Source of the DNA: Neoalteromonas facilis
GTDB lineage: Bacteria > Pseudomonadota > Gammaproteobacteria > Enterobacterales > Alteromonadaceae
Assembly: GCF_002807665.1 (NCBI RefSeq)
Contig: NZ_PEAY01000001.1
Span: 1,116,001 to 1,180,000, forward strand
Direction of reading: 5' to 3'
DNA: 64,000 nt
Shown: positions 28,417 to 37,757 of the stretch, piece after piece
How positions within the stretch are numbered: the first letter of the stretch is position 1
Layout of the letters: every line of letters begins with the position of its first letter
Made by a program: the position numbers and the translations under genes
The notes under the pieces: generated by a model
Database searches by the model: none
The model's input: only the letters and a program-made list of their open reading frames with translations
Told to the model about the DNA's origin: nothing

Positions 28417-30405
28417 TCAGGCATAAAAATCGATACCACCAGCTCTGCCGTTCACAACACGCTGTTCAATAACCTCACTGGCAACTTCTTCCATTGCTTC
28501 ATCAGCGTGACCTTGACTAAACTCTCCACTCTGCTCTCCTTGCTGTTGTTGGCTATCTTGCTGAACAAATGACTGTCCTAATTCAATGCCTTGCTGATTC
28601 AGCATGTCTTTTAAACGCGGAATCGCCTGATCTAAAGCGTCACGCGCTTGTGGAGATTGGACAATGAAATTCACCTGTGCCGCTTCGCCTGACATACTCA
28701 CTTTCACTTTGACACTGCCAAGATCGGGTGGATCTAGTCGAATTTCCGCAAACGATGAGCGGGCATTTACCATCCAGCGTATTTTTTCTGCGAACTGAGT
28801 CTGACCTTCAGGTTTAATAATATTGACAGGTTTATCAATCAAGCTTTGCGCTGCAGCGCTGCGTTGATTTTCAGTCTGGACCGCACTATCTACATTTATA
28901 GCATCGGCTCGAGTAGCGGCCGCCAAATACTCACCAGGAGTTTTACCTTGTTGCTTAATTGCATCTGCTAGCGACAAGGTTTGCAACACTTGATCCGTCA
29001 CTTGTGAGACTGTAGCTTGCAACGGCGCTTGTTCTGTAATACTGGAAGCCGCAATTGCGTCAGAAATTATGGCTTTTAAATTCAGTCCCGGCTCTCGCCC
29101 TTGACTCAGTTGCTGCTTAAATTCTTCAATCCCCGCTTGCAACGCATTGATAAACGACTGTTGCTGTTGAGGGGTTACGGGTACCGGGCTTTTGGCAACA
29201 ATATCCTCAACGATTGCTTGCACCGCTTGACGCTGCTGTTGCTCAGGCAACTCAACTATCAACTCAATCGCTTTTTTAGGGGATACATCCACAACAATAA
29301 CATTGTTATCTACTTTTTCTTGGGTTTCACTATTACTTGGCAGCGATGCGTCTGTCGCTATCTCTGGAGTGTTAGCGTTCACCTCAACGTCATTTAAAAC
29401 TTGCGCAATGAGCTCGTCTACCTCTTCCTCTTGCACTATAACGTCGGTTTCAATATCCAATGGAATGGCAGCATCTTCAGCACTCACTTGATCGTGAATA
29501 TCAGATGAATCATCTAGCTCACCTTGAGACTGATTGGAGAATAAAATAGCCAGTAAAGCATCATTCAACTGCTCATGCTCATCGGCATCTGAAGATCCAT
29601 TCTGTGGGGCAAGATCGGCGAGTAAAGACTCCAAACTAGGATCCACAGGGCTGATGTACAAGTCATTGGGAATTACGTCTGAATCCCCTTCTTGCTGATT
29701 GATTTGTTTGACAATATCTTTAATAAAATCCTTCAAAGCAGAAGCATCCAAAGGACGAAGATCTAAATCTTCTGGCAACGTAATGGTGATGGTTTTCTCA
29801 CCCTCTTCATTCACTGTGATTTCTATCGGTAGCGTCTTGTCTTTAAGTGCTTTCAAATCCGCAATTTCGCCATCCCAATCAATCGCCTTTTCACCGTCCC
29901 CATGATTTATGGCTTTAACTTGCTCAATCCAATCAACCCAATTAATTTCTTCTTCCACCACTTCAGGGCTATCCGCCACGCTGTCAGTTGCCACAACATC
30001 GGGTTGCTCAATTTCAGCCTGATCGCCATTGGACTTTTCCGCCTCAGCAGTTTTATCCCCGGTTTTAGCGGTTGCTGTCGTTTTCTCCGCAACCTCGTCC
30101 TTGGCAACGGGTTTCTCTTGCTCTGTACGTTCAGCAGGATCTTTACGTGTGGCACCAGCCTCTTGCTTGTCTTCACTTCTGTGAGTAGAACTTGATTCTC
30201 GCGTTTTTTCTTTAGCTGAGGCTGCATTTGGCCGTTCAGAGGTCGTAGAGCGCACATTTCTCTCTTGTTGGGCTCTTTCTTGACCCAACAAAGAACCAAA
30301 TTGGTCTTGCCTATTGTCTGCGCTAGCGAACCATTGTTTGTCAGCTTCAAATACAGCGTCAGACTTAGCGGCAATATCTGTTTGCAAAGGGGCAATTTGT
30401 TGCAT
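28417..30405 (-). CDS. fliK: Flagellar hook-length control protein FliK
   Basis: FliK measures hook length and triggers the FlhB switch. The 662-residue protein has a long low-complexity, acidic and Gln-rich ruler region (about residues 40-520) and a C-terminal Flg_hook domain with FAEIRLDPPDLGSVKVKVSM and RDALDQAIPRLKDMLNQQGI, ending in a Gln/Ser-rich tail. It is at the long end for the family. It begins its own transcription unit: a near-perfect sigma-54 site stands between it and fliJ, about 90 bases upstream of the ATG. Confidence 0.94.
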   Translation of the reverse strand: MQQIAPLQTDIAAKSDAVFEADKQWFASADNRQDQFGSLLGQERAQQERNVRSTTSERPNAASAKEKTRESSSTHRSEDKQEAGATRKDPAERTEQEKPVAKDEVAEKTTATAKTGDKTAEAEKSNGDQAEIEQPDVVATDSVADSPEVVEEEINWVDWIEQVKAINHGDGEKAIDWDGEIADLKALKDKTLPIEITVNEEGEKTITITLPEDLDLRPLDASALKDFIKDIVKQINQQEGDSDVIPNDLYISPVDPSLESLLADLAPQNGSSDADEHEQLNDALLAILFSNQSQGELDDSSDIHDQVSAEDAAIPLDIETDVIVQEEEVDELIAQVLNDVEVNANTPEIATDASLPSNSETQEKVDNNVIVVDVSPKKAIELIVELPEQQQRQAVQAIVEDIVAKSPVPVTPQQQQSFINALQAGIEEFKQQLSQGREPGLNLKAIISDAIAASSITEQAPLQATVSQVTDQVLQTLSLADAIKQQGKTPGEYLAAATRADAINVDSAVQTENQRSAAAQSLIDKPVNIIKPEGQTQFAEKIRWMVNARSSFAEIRLDPPDLGSVKVKVSMSGEAAQVNFIVQSPQARDALDQAIPRLKDMLNQQGIELGQSFVQQDSQQQQGEQSGEFSQGHADEAMEEVASEVIEQRVVNGRAGGIDFYA

Positions 30406-30494
30406 AATACGAAATTCCTCAGCCCAACATTTTATTAATTTTCAACACGTTACAAATAAATGTCGGTTTTGTTTGCATTCTTAAGGATGTATTG

Positions 30495-30511
30495 TGCAAA
30501 GACCGTTCCAA
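30495..30511 (-). promoter_or_regulatory. Sigma-54 promoter of fliK
   Basis: Read toward fliK the sequence is TTGGAACGGTCTTTGCA: GG, ten bases, GC, with a perfect TTGCA at -12 and one deviation (A for C) in the -24 half. It lies in the 128-base gap between fliJ and fliK. Transcription would start near 30484, giving a leader of about 80 bases. Confidence 0.82.
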
Positions 30512-30533
30512 CCTATTAAAATCTAACCTAACA

Positions 30534-30977
30534 CTATGCTGAGGCGTTACGAATAAAGCGTTGCAGGGCGAACTCATCGGCTTGCTGTTGCTCATACTTT
30601 GCCAGTCGGTGCTCGCGTGCCAAGCGTTTTTTCTCAATCACATGTTCTATCGCTTTTCGCTTGCGCTGTTGCACCAACCATTCCTGTTTTCGTTGGTCTG
30701 CGACCAAGATAGCTTGGCTTATGATCTTATTTTGTTGATGACACGCCTGATCAAGCTGGGCAACAAAACTCAAATGCTGAGTATAAGTTCGCGCCTGCAG
30801 ACCAGATTGGCCATTCTGTGTAATGGATTGAATGTATTCGATGCGGTATCGCTCAATGCTGCTTAAGCGATCGCGTTGTTGTTGCACATATTGTTGTGCC
30901 AAATGAAACGCGCCTGCGCATCGCTCTTCCTTTTGACGTTCCCAATCGGCGACCTTTTGCAATTGCTCATTAGCCAT
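30534..30977 (-). CDS. fliJ: Flagellar export chaperone FliJ
   Basis: FliJ is the coiled-coil stalk of the export ATPase and an escort for chaperones. The 148-residue protein from ATG 30977 ([20 protein letters not shown]) is a long charged two-helix coil with the typical RKRKAIEHVIEKKRLAREHR near residues 105-124. The start overlaps the fliI TAA by one base (TAATG). A longer frame to 31031 would run inside fliI and is rejected. Confidence 0.93.
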   Translation of the reverse strand: MANEQLQKVADWERQKEERCAGAFHLAQQYVQQQRDRLSSIERYRIEYIQSITQNGQSGLQARTYTQHLSFVAQLDQACHQQNKIISQAILVADQRKQEWLVQQRKRKAIEHVIEKKRLAREHRLAKYEQQQADEFALQRFIRNASA

Positions 30978-32341
30978 TAGTTGCCACCGCCTTGTAAGCC
31001 GGCAAAGAGCGCTTGCATAGCCTGCATACACTCATCGTACGGGATAACTTGCTTCATTCCTTGCTGAAAAAACGCATTAATCGCAGGTTCTGCTTGAATG
31101 GCCAGATCAATTCGCTGATCCGTTCCTTTGGTATAGGCCCCAATGGCAATAAGATCGCGGTTCTGTTGATATAGTGAATACACTTGTCGAATGCGACGCA
31201 TACTATTTAAGTGCTCTTCACTCACGACTTGTGGCATTACACGACTAATCGATGATGGCACATCGATTGCGGGATAGTGACCACTGTCGGCAAGTTCACG
31301 CGACAATACAATATGCCCATCAAGGATCGCTCTGGCAGCATCCGCAATAGGATCCTGTAGGTCGTCACCTTCTGTCAAAACGGTGAAAAAAGCAGTGATA
31401 GAACCTTGACCATCTCCACCATTTCCAGCCCGTTCTACCAGTGCCGGTAATCGAGCGAAGACTGAAGGCGGATAGCCTTTAGTTGCAGGCGGCTCGCCGA
31501 CAGCGAGCGCGATTTCTCGTTGTGCCATGGCATACCGCGTTAAAGAATCAACCAGCAATAACACATTAAGCCCCTGGTCTCGAAAATACTCAGCAATCGT
31601 AACTGCGGTTTCACAGCCTTTTAAACGCATTAAGGGTGAGGTATCCGCGGGTGATGCAACAATAACAGCCCGCTTGCGCTCTTCTTCAGTCAGAATATCA
31701 TGAATGAATTCTTTAACTTCTCGACCCCGCTCCCCAACTAAGCCCACGACAACGACATCAGCGCTGGTTCCTCGAGTCATCATACCGAGTAACACACTCT
31801 TACCTACACCGCTACCCGCAAACAGTCCCATTCGCTGACCTGTACCCACCGTTATCATGCTATTGATTGCACGTACACCAACATCGAGTGGCTGCTCAAT
31901 TGGACGGCGCGTCAACGGGTTGATGGGCGGTTTATTGGTTGATACTCGTGTTTGAGTTTCAATGGCCCCTAAACCATCCAAAGGTTGAGCGTTGGCATCC
32001 ACAACGCGACCTAGCAGCCCTAAACCTACCGGTAAACCAGGTTCTCTCGACAACGGCTCTACTCTGGAGCCTGGCACGATACCTTTGACCGCCTCGGTTG
32101 GCATTAAATAAGTAATATCTTCTCCAAACCCGACCACTTCAGCTTCAATTTGACCGTCAATTGTTTGTACCAGGCACTGACTGCCAACCGGCAACTGACA
32201 ACCCACAGCTTCAAGTGTCAAGCCGATCCCTCTGACTAATTTACCCGCACATAACGGCGCTGATTGTGGTACTTGTTGAGCTAATTTAGTGACATGCTCA
32301 ATGAAAATTTTGACATCTTCTGTCGTATTTTCGTTAACCAT
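30977..32341 (-). CDS. fliI: Flagellar export ATPase FliI
   Basis: FliI is the F1-like ATPase of the flagellar type III apparatus. The 454-residue protein has Walker [18 protein letters not shown] near residues 174-190, [20 protein letters not shown], Walker [21 protein letters not shown], and [20 protein letters not shown], all diagnostic. It overlaps fliH by 8 bases and fliJ by one. Confidence 0.97.
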   Translation of the reverse strand: MVNENTTEDVKIFIEHVTKLAQQVPQSAPLCAGKLVRGIGLTLEAVGCQLPVGSQCLVQTIDGQIEAEVVGFGEDITYLMPTEAVKGIVPGSRVEPLSREPGLPVGLGLLGRVVDANAQPLDGLGAIETQTRVSTNKPPINPLTRRPIEQPLDVGVRAINSMITVGTGQRMGLFAGSGVGKSVLLGMMTRGTSADVVVVGLVGERGREVKEFIHDILTEEERKRAVIVASPADTSPLMRLKGCETAVTIAEYFRDQGLNVLLLVDSLTRYAMAQREIALAVGEPPATKGYPPSVFARLPALVERAGNGGDGQGSITAFFTVLTEGDDLQDPIADAARAILDGHIVLSRELADSGHYPAIDVPSSISRVMPQVVSEEHLNSMRRIRQVYSLYQQNRDLIAIGAYTKGTDQRIDLAIQAEPAINAFFQQGMKQVIPYDECMQAMQALFAGLQGGGN

Positions 32342-33110
32342 CAGTCAAGCCTTGCTGGACTAGGAATGTATCAAGAACCGCTTTGCTTCTGCGCTCAATA
32401 GAGTGATCAACCGCATTGTTTTGAGTCGATATATCACACCCACCGCGCGACATATCGGGTGAACTAACTAAGTGCCAATGGCGTTCCGCAATGGCTTCTG
32501 CGCCAAATTGTTCTTCGATATATGCGATATCGTCTGGATGCATCCGAATATGTATACTTTGATCATTGATAGGGAGCGTTTTGATCGCTTCCTCAAGCGC
32601 AGTCTGAATAACATCAGGCTGTGTCTCAACCTCGCGACGAATAACAGCTTTAGCCAGCGATACGGCAAGCAAAACTAATTGTCTTTGAGCTTCCTTTTGT
32701 GCCAACACGACGGGTTTGTGTAACTCATTGATCAGCGCTTCCCACGTTTGACGTTGACGTTCAATATCCTCTTGCGCCTGAGCTAGCCCTTCGTTTCGAC
32801 CTTCTTCCAGCCCTTGCTCCGTACCTTCTTGCCGTCCTTGCTCTAACCCTTCAGCATGACCCGCTTGCAGTCCGGCTTGTTTGCCCTCTTCATAACCTTC
32901 TTGATAGGCCGAAGCTCGGATCTGCTCTATCTCTTCGGCAGTGGGAGGAAGGACTTCCTCATCTTCTTCCGGCGGTTCGTATTTCCAATCTGAACGGCGG
33001 TTAAAAGCATTGGTTTTGCTTTCATCAACATCAAGTTCTTCTTCAACAAAAGGTAGGTCCCATGAACGGGCATCTTCAGCCGACAACTTATGCAACCGTG
33101 AACTACTCAT
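32334..33110 (-). CDS. fliH: Flagellar assembly protein FliH
   Basis: FliH regulates FliI. The 258-residue protein has an acidic N-terminus, then a run of GxxxG-type repeats at about residues 70-112 ([20 protein letters not shown] onward), typical of FliH, and a C-terminal vacuolar-ATPase-E-like domain ([38 protein letters not shown]). It lies between fliG and fliI. Confidence 0.95.
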   Translation of the reverse strand: MSSSRLHKLSAEDARSWDLPFVEEELDVDESKTNAFNRRSDWKYEPPEEDEEVLPPTAEEIEQIRASAYQEGYEEGKQAGLQAGHAEGLEQGRQEGTEQGLEEGRNEGLAQAQEDIERQRQTWEALINELHKPVVLAQKEAQRQLVLLAVSLAKAVIRREVETQPDVIQTALEEAIKTLPINDQSIHIRMHPDDIAYIEEQFGAEAIAERHWHLVSSPDMSRGGCDISTQNNAVDHSIERRSKAVLDTFLVQQGLTDG

Positions 33111-33133
33111 TTGCGATACTCATTCTTGTTCTG

Positions 33134-34174
33134 TTATAGGAACTCGTCACCGCCACCGCCGCCAAGCATGATCTCTCCAGCATCAGCCAAGCGTCGAGCA
33201 ACAGACAAAATTTCTTTCTGGGCAGTTTCCACTTCACTAACGCGCACTGGCCCCAATGCCTCAAGATCGTCAAGTAACATCTCAGCCGCTCTTTTAGACA
33301 TGTTTTTGGTGATTTTCTGTTTGAGTTCTTCGTCTGCTCCTTTGATAGCTTTGAGTAGAGATTCTTGTTGAACTTCACGCAAGATAGTTTGTATCCCTCT
33401 ATCATCCACATCCACAAGATTGTCGAAGACAAACATAAGATCTTGAATTTGCTGACTCATTTCTTCGTCTTGCTCACGAATAGCATCCATTAACTGACCT
33501 TCGATATTGGTATCGAGGTAGTTCATGATATCGGCAGCAGACTTCAAGCCGCCCATTTTCGCAGCCTGAGCACCCGCTTGACCGGCGAACTGTTTCTCCA
33601 TGATCTCGTTTAATTCCTGCAGTGCAGCTGGCTGAACTTCTTCTAAATTCGCCACACGCATCAACAAATCCAAACGCACTTTTTCCGGGAACTGAGATAA
33701 AATTTCAGCTGATTGCTCCGGCTCTAAATATGACATAACAATGGTTTGTATTTGCGGGTGTTCGTTACGAATAATACTGGCGACTTGCTTGGAATCCATC
33801 CATTTCAATGAGTCTAAACCTTTCGCACCAGATCCCATTAGAATTTGGTCAATCAAGTTGGCAGCTTTATCTTCACCCAATGCTGCTGTTAAAGCACGCT
33901 TGACGAAATCCTGACTTTGGAAACCAATGGTACTGTAGTTTTGGATTTCTTCGATAAAGTGTTTATGTACTGCGGTTATTTTAGGTTGTGTCATGTCCTC
34001 AATTTTGGCCATGGCTGTACCTAACTTTTGAACCTGTTTGGGCTCTAAGTGCTTGAGGATCTGTGCAGCATCTTCTTCGGATAAACTGAGTAATAAAATA
34101 GCCGCTTTATCGACACCTTCGAGCTTGCCAACATCATAGGTTACATCATCTGCAGGGGCGAGTTCATTTGCCAT
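33134..34174 (-). CDS. fliG: Flagellar motor switch protein FliG
   Basis: FliG couples stator force to the rotor. The 346-residue protein shows LEGVDKAAILLLSLSEEDAA near residues 13-32, the middle-domain EHPQIQTIVMSYLEPEQSAE near 138, and the C-terminal charged helix region (MFVFDNLVDVDDRGIQTILR; ISKRAAEMLLDDLEALGPVR-like) ending in a Gly-rich GGGGGDEFL tail. Eleven bases separate it from fliF. Confidence 0.97.
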   Translation of the reverse strand: MANELAPADDVTYDVGKLEGVDKAAILLLSLSEEDAAQILKHLEPKQVQKLGTAMAKIEDMTQPKITAVHKHFIEEIQNYSTIGFQSQDFVKRALTAALGEDKAANLIDQILMGSGAKGLDSLKWMDSKQVASIIRNEHPQIQTIVMSYLEPEQSAEILSQFPEKVRLDLLMRVANLEEVQPAALQELNEIMEKQFAGQAGAQAAKMGGLKSAADIMNYLDTNIEGQLMDAIREQDEEMSQQIQDLMFVFDNLVDVDDRGIQTILREVQQESLLKAIKGADEELKQKITKNMSKRAAEMLLDDLEALGPVRVSEVETAQKEILSVARRLADAGEIMLGGGGGDEFL

Positions 34175-34185
34175 ACGCTTATCCT

Positions 34186-35880
34186 CTATTCATCTTGCAA
34201 CAACCAGCCCTTTACAACCTGCGCAGACAACTCAGGTTCATTAGCGACTAACGCTCGAACTGCTTTTAATACATCTTCATCTTTGTGTAAGTCAGGTAAC
34301 ATCAACGAACCATCTGGCGCAAAACCTACCTGCCCTTCATCAAACTCCTGCGACAACATACTGATTGTTTCGTCACCTAAATCTAGCGCTGAATCAGCTT
34401 CGAAATTATCCGCATCAATATCGGCATCTGGGTGTATCAACTTACGAAGCATTGGGCGCACAACCGCTAGGATCAACACGATAATAACTAGCCCACCTAC
34501 CACAATTTTAAGTATAGGCATGAACTGAGGTTGCTCCCAAATTGGCACCTCAGCAACTTCCCCGGTATCAATGCGGCTAAAGGGAATACTGACGACTTCT
34601 AAACTATCACCGCGAGTGACATCAAAGCCTATACCGCCCTGCAATAAACGACGAATATTTAACAGTTCAGCTTGCTCGCGAGGTGAACTGGTAACCGTAC
34701 CGTCTTCACCCGTGCTTGACACATAATCAACAGCAACCGATACGCTCAATCGGCGAATTACACCCGTTTGTTGTTTAGTATGGCTGATGGTTGTATCGAG
34801 TTCATAATTACGTGTTTGCTCTTTGCTATTGCGTCCAGGTACTGATTGTTGAGCATTACCACCAGTCGCATTTTCAGGAATATTGGAGTCCAGTGGTGGT
34901 TGATTGGTTAATGCGCCGGGTATACCGCCTACGCTTGAACCGGTACTGTTTTCCTCGATGATCATTTCACTGCGCACAGCAGGTAAATCTGGATTGTAGC
35001 GGCGCTGGGTTTGCTCCACCGCGGTAAAGTCCATGGTTACATCAGCCTGAGCAGTGTAATTCCCCACACCTAATACCGGGATCAAAATAGAATCAATTTT
35101 CTGCAGATACTCGTCTTCTCGCGCTTTCTCGATTTCATATTCTTTACGAGCACGTGCACTCATTGAATCTTGTGAACCCGAGTTGAGTAAGCGGCCATTG
35201 CTGTCTGTTACTGTTACGCGACTAGGCTCCATGCCTTGTACCGCAGAGGCTACGATGTCCACCACAGCATCGACTTCTTCGCCTGAGATCACAGAGCCGC
35301 GCATCGGGGTAAGAACCACTGTCGCGCTAGCTTTCTTCTCTCGACGAGCAAAAACATTTTCTTTCGGCATAGCCAGCAATACACGGGCTTTTGATATCGC
35401 AGCAATATCTTCTATGGTTCTGGCAATTTGTTGTTCACGGGCATGCTTGAGGCGCTCCATCTCAACGCGTTGACTAACCCCGAACCCCATATCTTGCATG
35501 ATGATATCGGTGCCTTGGGAAGCGTCTTGTGTAATGCCCTGACGTGCCATGCCCAAGCGAATGTTTTGAATTTGATCATCTCGGACATAAACAATGTTAC
35601 CGTCCAAGCGATAGTCAATTTGATTTTGATCGAAATAATCCAGTGTCTCGATGAGCTCAGCCGTTTCCATCTTAGCCAATGGGCGATAATCTGGCTCTTG
35701 AGTCCACATCAAAATAAATATAGCGATAGCGACACAAATAACCAAGGCCACGACTAACATCAGCTGGCGCATCATGTCAGCGGATCCAAGGGTGTCCATA
35801 AACCCCGATTTTTGTTCTACTTCAGTGTCGTTTCCGTAACCGTCACTGACAGCAAGTTCTGTACTGGTTGCCTCAGCCAC
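34186..35880 (-). CDS. fliF: Flagellar MS-ring protein FliF
   Basis: FliF builds the membrane MS ring. The 564-residue protein has a first membrane helix near residues 37-60 (MLVVALVICVAIAIFILMW), the YscJ-like domain (YFDQNQIDYRLDGNIVYVRD; ARVLLAMPKENVFARREKKA), the ring-building MF domain, a second membrane helix near 455-475 (ILKIVVGGLVIIVLILAVV), and a FliG-binding tail. It lies 11 bases after fliE. Confidence 0.97.
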   Translation of the reverse strand: MAEATSTELAVSDGYGNDTEVEQKSGFMDTLGSADMMRQLMLVVALVICVAIAIFILMWTQEPDYRPLAKMETAELIETLDYFDQNQIDYRLDGNIVYVRDDQIQNIRLGMARQGITQDASQGTDIIMQDMGFGVSQRVEMERLKHAREQQIARTIEDIAAISKARVLLAMPKENVFARREKKASATVVLTPMRGSVISGEEVDAVVDIVASAVQGMEPSRVTVTDSNGRLLNSGSQDSMSARARKEYEIEKAREDEYLQKIDSILIPVLGVGNYTAQADVTMDFTAVEQTQRRYNPDLPAVRSEMIIEENSTGSSVGGIPGALTNQPPLDSNIPENATGGNAQQSVPGRNSKEQTRNYELDTTISHTKQQTGVIRRLSVSVAVDYVSSTGEDGTVTSSPREQAELLNIRRLLQGGIGFDVTRGDSLEVVSIPFSRIDTGEVAEVPIWEQPQFMPILKIVVGGLVIIVLILAVVRPMLRKLIHPDADIDADNFEADSALDLGDETISMLSQEFDEGQVGFAPDGSLMLPDLHKDEDVLKAVRALVANEPELSAQVVKGWLLQDE

Positions 35881-35891
35881 AATTAATCACC

Positions 35892-36218
35892 TTATACTGG
35901 CATGTTCATGATTTGTTTATAGGCTTCAAGTAACTTATTCCGCACTTGAAGAGTCGCCTCAAAGGCAATGCCCGATTTCTCTTTCATTACCATCACGTCA
36001 GCGAGGCTAAGCCCTGGCGCACCCATTTCGAATGCTTTCTGAGTATTGCGAGATTCGAGCTGTAGGTTGTTCACATTGTTAACCGCATCAGCCAGCATGT
36101 CTGCGAAGTTGTCGCTGCCTTTGTTCACGTTGACGCCTGGTACTTGCTCAATGTTTGGTCGAGCTTCAACCATCATGGACTGCATCTCTTGATAAAGGGC
36201 ATTTGCTTTAATATCCAT
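35892..36218 (-). CDS. fliE: Flagellar hook-basal body protein FliE
   Basis: FliE links the MS ring to the rod. From ATG 36218 (MDIKANALYQEMQSMM) the 108-residue protein ends in the diagnostic MKEKSGIAFEATLQVRNKLL and AYKQIMNMPV. The ATG has AGGTG six bases upstream. A TTG at 36236 is possible but would sit within a dozen bases of the predicted transcription start. fliE opens the fliEFGHIJ unit. Confidence 0.94.
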   Translation of the reverse strand: MDIKANALYQEMQSMMVEARPNIEQVPGVNVNKGSDNFADMLADAVNNVNNLQLESRNTQKAFEMGAPGLSLADVMVMKEKSGIAFEATLQVRNKLLEAYKQIMNMPV

Positions 36219-36258
36219 CACATACACCTGAAACAATTAAATTACGCTGAATTGACAC

Positions 36259-36275
36259 TGCAAAACATAAGCCAA
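36259..36275 (-). promoter_or_regulatory. Sigma-54 promoter of the fliE operon
   Basis: Read toward fliE the sequence is TTGGCTTATGTTTTGCA: TTGGC at -24, TTGCA at -12, and exactly ten bases between GG and GC. Transcription would begin near 36248, about 30 bases before the ATG. FlrC is the expected activator. Confidence 0.85.
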
Positions 36276-36350
36276 AATTAATACCCCTTAATTTTCAATA
36301 GGTTACACACATTTGCTGCGACTGTTATGATTCAGTCATTTTTTTGACAT

Positions 36351-36376
36351 AAAAAAACCGCTCGAAGCGGTTTTTT
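36351..36376 (-). terminator. Intrinsic terminator after fliE promoter region / end of flrBC
   Basis: AAAAAACCGC and GCGGTTTTTT flank a TCGAA loop, starting about 30 bases after the flrC stop. A and T runs on both sides make it bidirectional. It separates the flrBC unit from the fliE operon. Confidence 0.88.
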
Positions 36377-36406
36377 AAAACGAAGAATGCGTCAAAGAAC
36401 TAGCAT

Positions 36407-37756
36407 TTATGCTGGTACGTCAATACCGTCTTCCCGCATTCTGGCAAGTTTATAGCGCAACGTTCTTGGACTAATACCCAGTTTCTCAGCGACATCTTTA
36501 CGCTTCCCGTTACAAGATACTAAGGTATCGAGAATTATTTGATGCTCTTGCTGGCGAAGCTCAGAGCCTAATAAACTAGCGTCGTCTGCAGGAGCAGACG
36601 GCTCGATAGCTCTATTCAAGTCAGCCCCATCGTTAAATTCAATCATCAAATCATTGGCATCAATCTGGCTAGGATCACACAGGATCAACGCACGCTGGAT
36701 CACATTTTCAAGCTCTCGCACATTCCCAGGCCATTTATGACTCAATAATTTATTGCGTGCAGCTGCGGTGAGCTTGGGCACTTCTTGTCCATTGGCTGTT
36801 GCATGGCGCTGGATCAAATGCTCTGCCAAAGGCAAAATATCACCAACGCGTTTGTGTAATGGCATCCAAGTAATAGGGAATACATTCAAGCGATAATATA
36901 AATCCTCGCGGAACTCTCCGCGCTCAACAGCTTGTCGTAAATCACGGTTACTCGTTGCAATAACTCTTACATCTAACGCTACGGTTTTTCGCGAACCCAA
37001 GCGCTCAACTTCCTTCTCTTGTAAAACCCTTAATAATTTCGCCTGCAACGACATATCCATTTCGGTAATTTCGTCGAGTAACAAGGTTCCGTTTTGTGCC
37101 TGCTCGAACTTACCAGGGCACGCTTGAATCGCGCCTGTAAAGGCACCTTTTTCATAGCCAAACAATGTGGCCTCAAGCATATTTTCAGGGATGGCGGCAC
37201 AGTTAATCGCGACAAAGGGTGCCTCAGCGCGAGGCGATAAATCATGAATGTAGCGTGATATAACTTCCTTACCCGAGCCCGACGGGCCAAGTACCATTAC
37301 AGTGGCATCAGAGCGCGCGACTTTGCCGGCTAACTCAAGTAATGCTTTACTGGATGTATCGCCCACAACCGGGGTGCGCGACACGACTTTTTGAGCAGGT
37401 GCATAGCGACTAACAAGGTTAAGTAACACTTGTGGCGCGAATGGTTTAGACAAATAATCCGTCGCACCATCTCGCATCGCCTGTACAGCATCATTAATGG
37501 TTGCAAATGCCGTCATCAACAATACGGGTAACTGTGGATAGCGAGCTTTAATACTGCGCAATAATGATAACCCTGTCATATCCCCCATTTGAATGTCGCT
37601 GACAACCAAATCTACTGATTGTTGGTTGAGCTTTATCAATGCCATTTCAGCGTCTTCAGCTTCAATAACACTATAACCGCCGAGTTCTAGCGTATCGGTT
37701 AATGCTTCTCGTAAACCAGCGTCATCTTCGACTATCAGAATTTGAGTTTGAGACAT
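36407..37756 (-). CDS. flrC: Sigma-54-dependent flagellar response regulator FlrC (FleR)
   Basis: FlrC, phosphorylated by FlrB, activates sigma-54 promoters of basal-body genes. The 449-residue protein has a receiver domain (ILIVEDDAGLREALTDTLEL; acceptor Asp in DLVVSDIQMGDMTG), an AAA+ domain (Walker A VLGPSGSGKEVISRYIHD, sigma-54 loop GAFTGA, LLLDEITEMDMSLQAKLLRV), and a Fis-type helix-turn-helix (KRKDVAEKLGISPRTLRYKL). One base separates it from flrB. Confidence 0.95.
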   Translation of the reverse strand: MSQTQILIVEDDAGLREALTDTLELGGYSVIEAEDAEMALIKLNQQSVDLVVSDIQMGDMTGLSLLRSIKARYPQLPVLLMTAFATINDAVQAMRDGATDYLSKPFAPQVLLNLVSRYAPAQKVVSRTPVVGDTSSKALLELAGKVARSDATVMVLGPSGSGKEVISRYIHDLSPRAEAPFVAINCAAIPENMLEATLFGYEKGAFTGAIQACPGKFEQAQNGTLLLDEITEMDMSLQAKLLRVLQEKEVERLGSRKTVALDVRVIATSNRDLRQAVERGEFREDLYYRLNVFPITWMPLHKRVGDILPLAEHLIQRHATANGQEVPKLTAAARNKLLSHKWPGNVRELENVIQRALILCDPSQIDANDLMIEFNDGADLNRAIEPSAPADDASLLGSELRQQEHQIILDTLVSCNGKRKDVAEKLGISPRTLRYKLARMREDGIDVPA

Positions 37757-37757
37757 A

